Positions 63,780 to 64,000 of a DNA stretch of 64,000 bases are shown one piece after another. The stretch covers positions 29,539,785 through 29,603,784 of the forward strand of contig CM055097.1 of the NCBI GenBank assembly GCA_029204225.1, read 5' to 3'. The position numbers were made by a program, and so were the translations under genes. This DNA comes from Diphasiastrum complanatum (lineage: Eukaryota > Streptophyta > Lycopodiopsida > Lycopodiales > Lycopodiaceae). The number at the start of each line of letters is the position of its first letter. Position 1 is the stretch's first letter. Below the pieces are notes generated by a model. It was not told where the DNA came from and did no database searches. It saw nothing but the letters and a program-made list of their open reading frames with translations.

Positions 63780-64000
63780 CAGTTCACAAAATTTTCCGAT
63801 GCATTGAGCTTAACAAAGCAAGGTCATGTTCACAAATGACAGTGAATAGACAAAAACATTACACATGAACCTTGATGCGAGAAAACCTTCGAAGTTGGTT
63901 GGTGTCATGCCCTTGACTAACCGTGAATGATTATACTTGACCATGGAGTCAATCTCGTAGATGGCCCATCTTAGCCTGTGTACTAGTTATGATGATGTGA
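63780..64000 (+). pseudogene. GYP-0: probable continuation of the old gypsy integrase
   Basis: After the target duplication, the plus strand continues in the same style with NKARSCSQMTVNRQKHYT, like the region that follows the integrase core in gypsy pol. Too short and decayed to be firm. Confidence 0.45.

Noticed and set aside
1-64000. CRISPR arrays, operons or other prokaryotic systems
   Set aside because: No regularly spaced repeats or bacterial gene layout; all structure is eukaryotic with introns and LTR elements.

Overview
This is nuclear DNA of a flowering plant. The evidence is a spliced gene whose best family match is the plant chloride-channel gene CLC-d, GT-AG and GC-AG introns of plant type, and many Ty1/copia and Ty3/gypsy LTR retrotransposons whose primer-binding sites match plant initiator tRNA-Met. 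The species cannot be told from the sequence.

The one clear host gene is CLC-d on the minus strand. Twenty exons can be placed between 52613 and 9148. They join without a stop or frame break and give about 692 residues: most of the channel domain (GSGIP, GKEGP and LALEE-type motifs present) and both C-terminal CBS domains. The first 80-90 residues expected for the family are not in the window and should lie beyond 64000. Most introns are 98-470 bases, but transposable elements have swollen several. The intron between exons 12 and 13 is 27.3 kb, and the one upstream of visible exon 1 is at least 11.4 kb.

Layout. 1-3569: non-coding with a small copia integrase scrap. 3570-8280: a structurally complete but dead copia element (LTR-1) just downstream of the gene. 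8984-12439: the 3' exons of CLC-d (CBS domains). 12440-39771: the giant intron. It holds a truncated non-coding LTR element (LARD-1), a decayed copia pol, a second non-coding LTR element (LARD-2) that contains a chromovirus (GYP-1) that contains a 1.1-kb inverted-repeat element (IR-1), and a 10.7-kb copia element (COP-2) that contains a chromovirus (GYP-2). 39772-44897: channel-domain exons 8-12 with a truncated copia element (COP-3) in the exon 11/12 intron. 44898-49078: a 4.2-kb intron with a repeat family copy split by a hAT-type MITE with perfect 8-bp target duplication. 49079-52613: exons 1-7. 52614-64000: upstream intron with an old gypsy integrase scrap, split by a 10.5-kb gypsy element (GYP-3, perfect 5-bp duplication), which is split by a copia derivative (COP-4, perfect 5-bp duplication).

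The gene looks intact despite this load. No retroelement is intact enough to be autonomous: integrase, reverse transcriptase or gag is deleted or broken in each. I found no tRNA or rRNA genes, no CRISPR array and no convincing second host gene. The features most worth follow-up are the CLC-d gene structure (giant intron, two GC donors, uncertain 3' end), the nested transposon chronology, IR-1, the dispersed repeat family R, and the unassigned reading frames in COP-4 and GYP-3.
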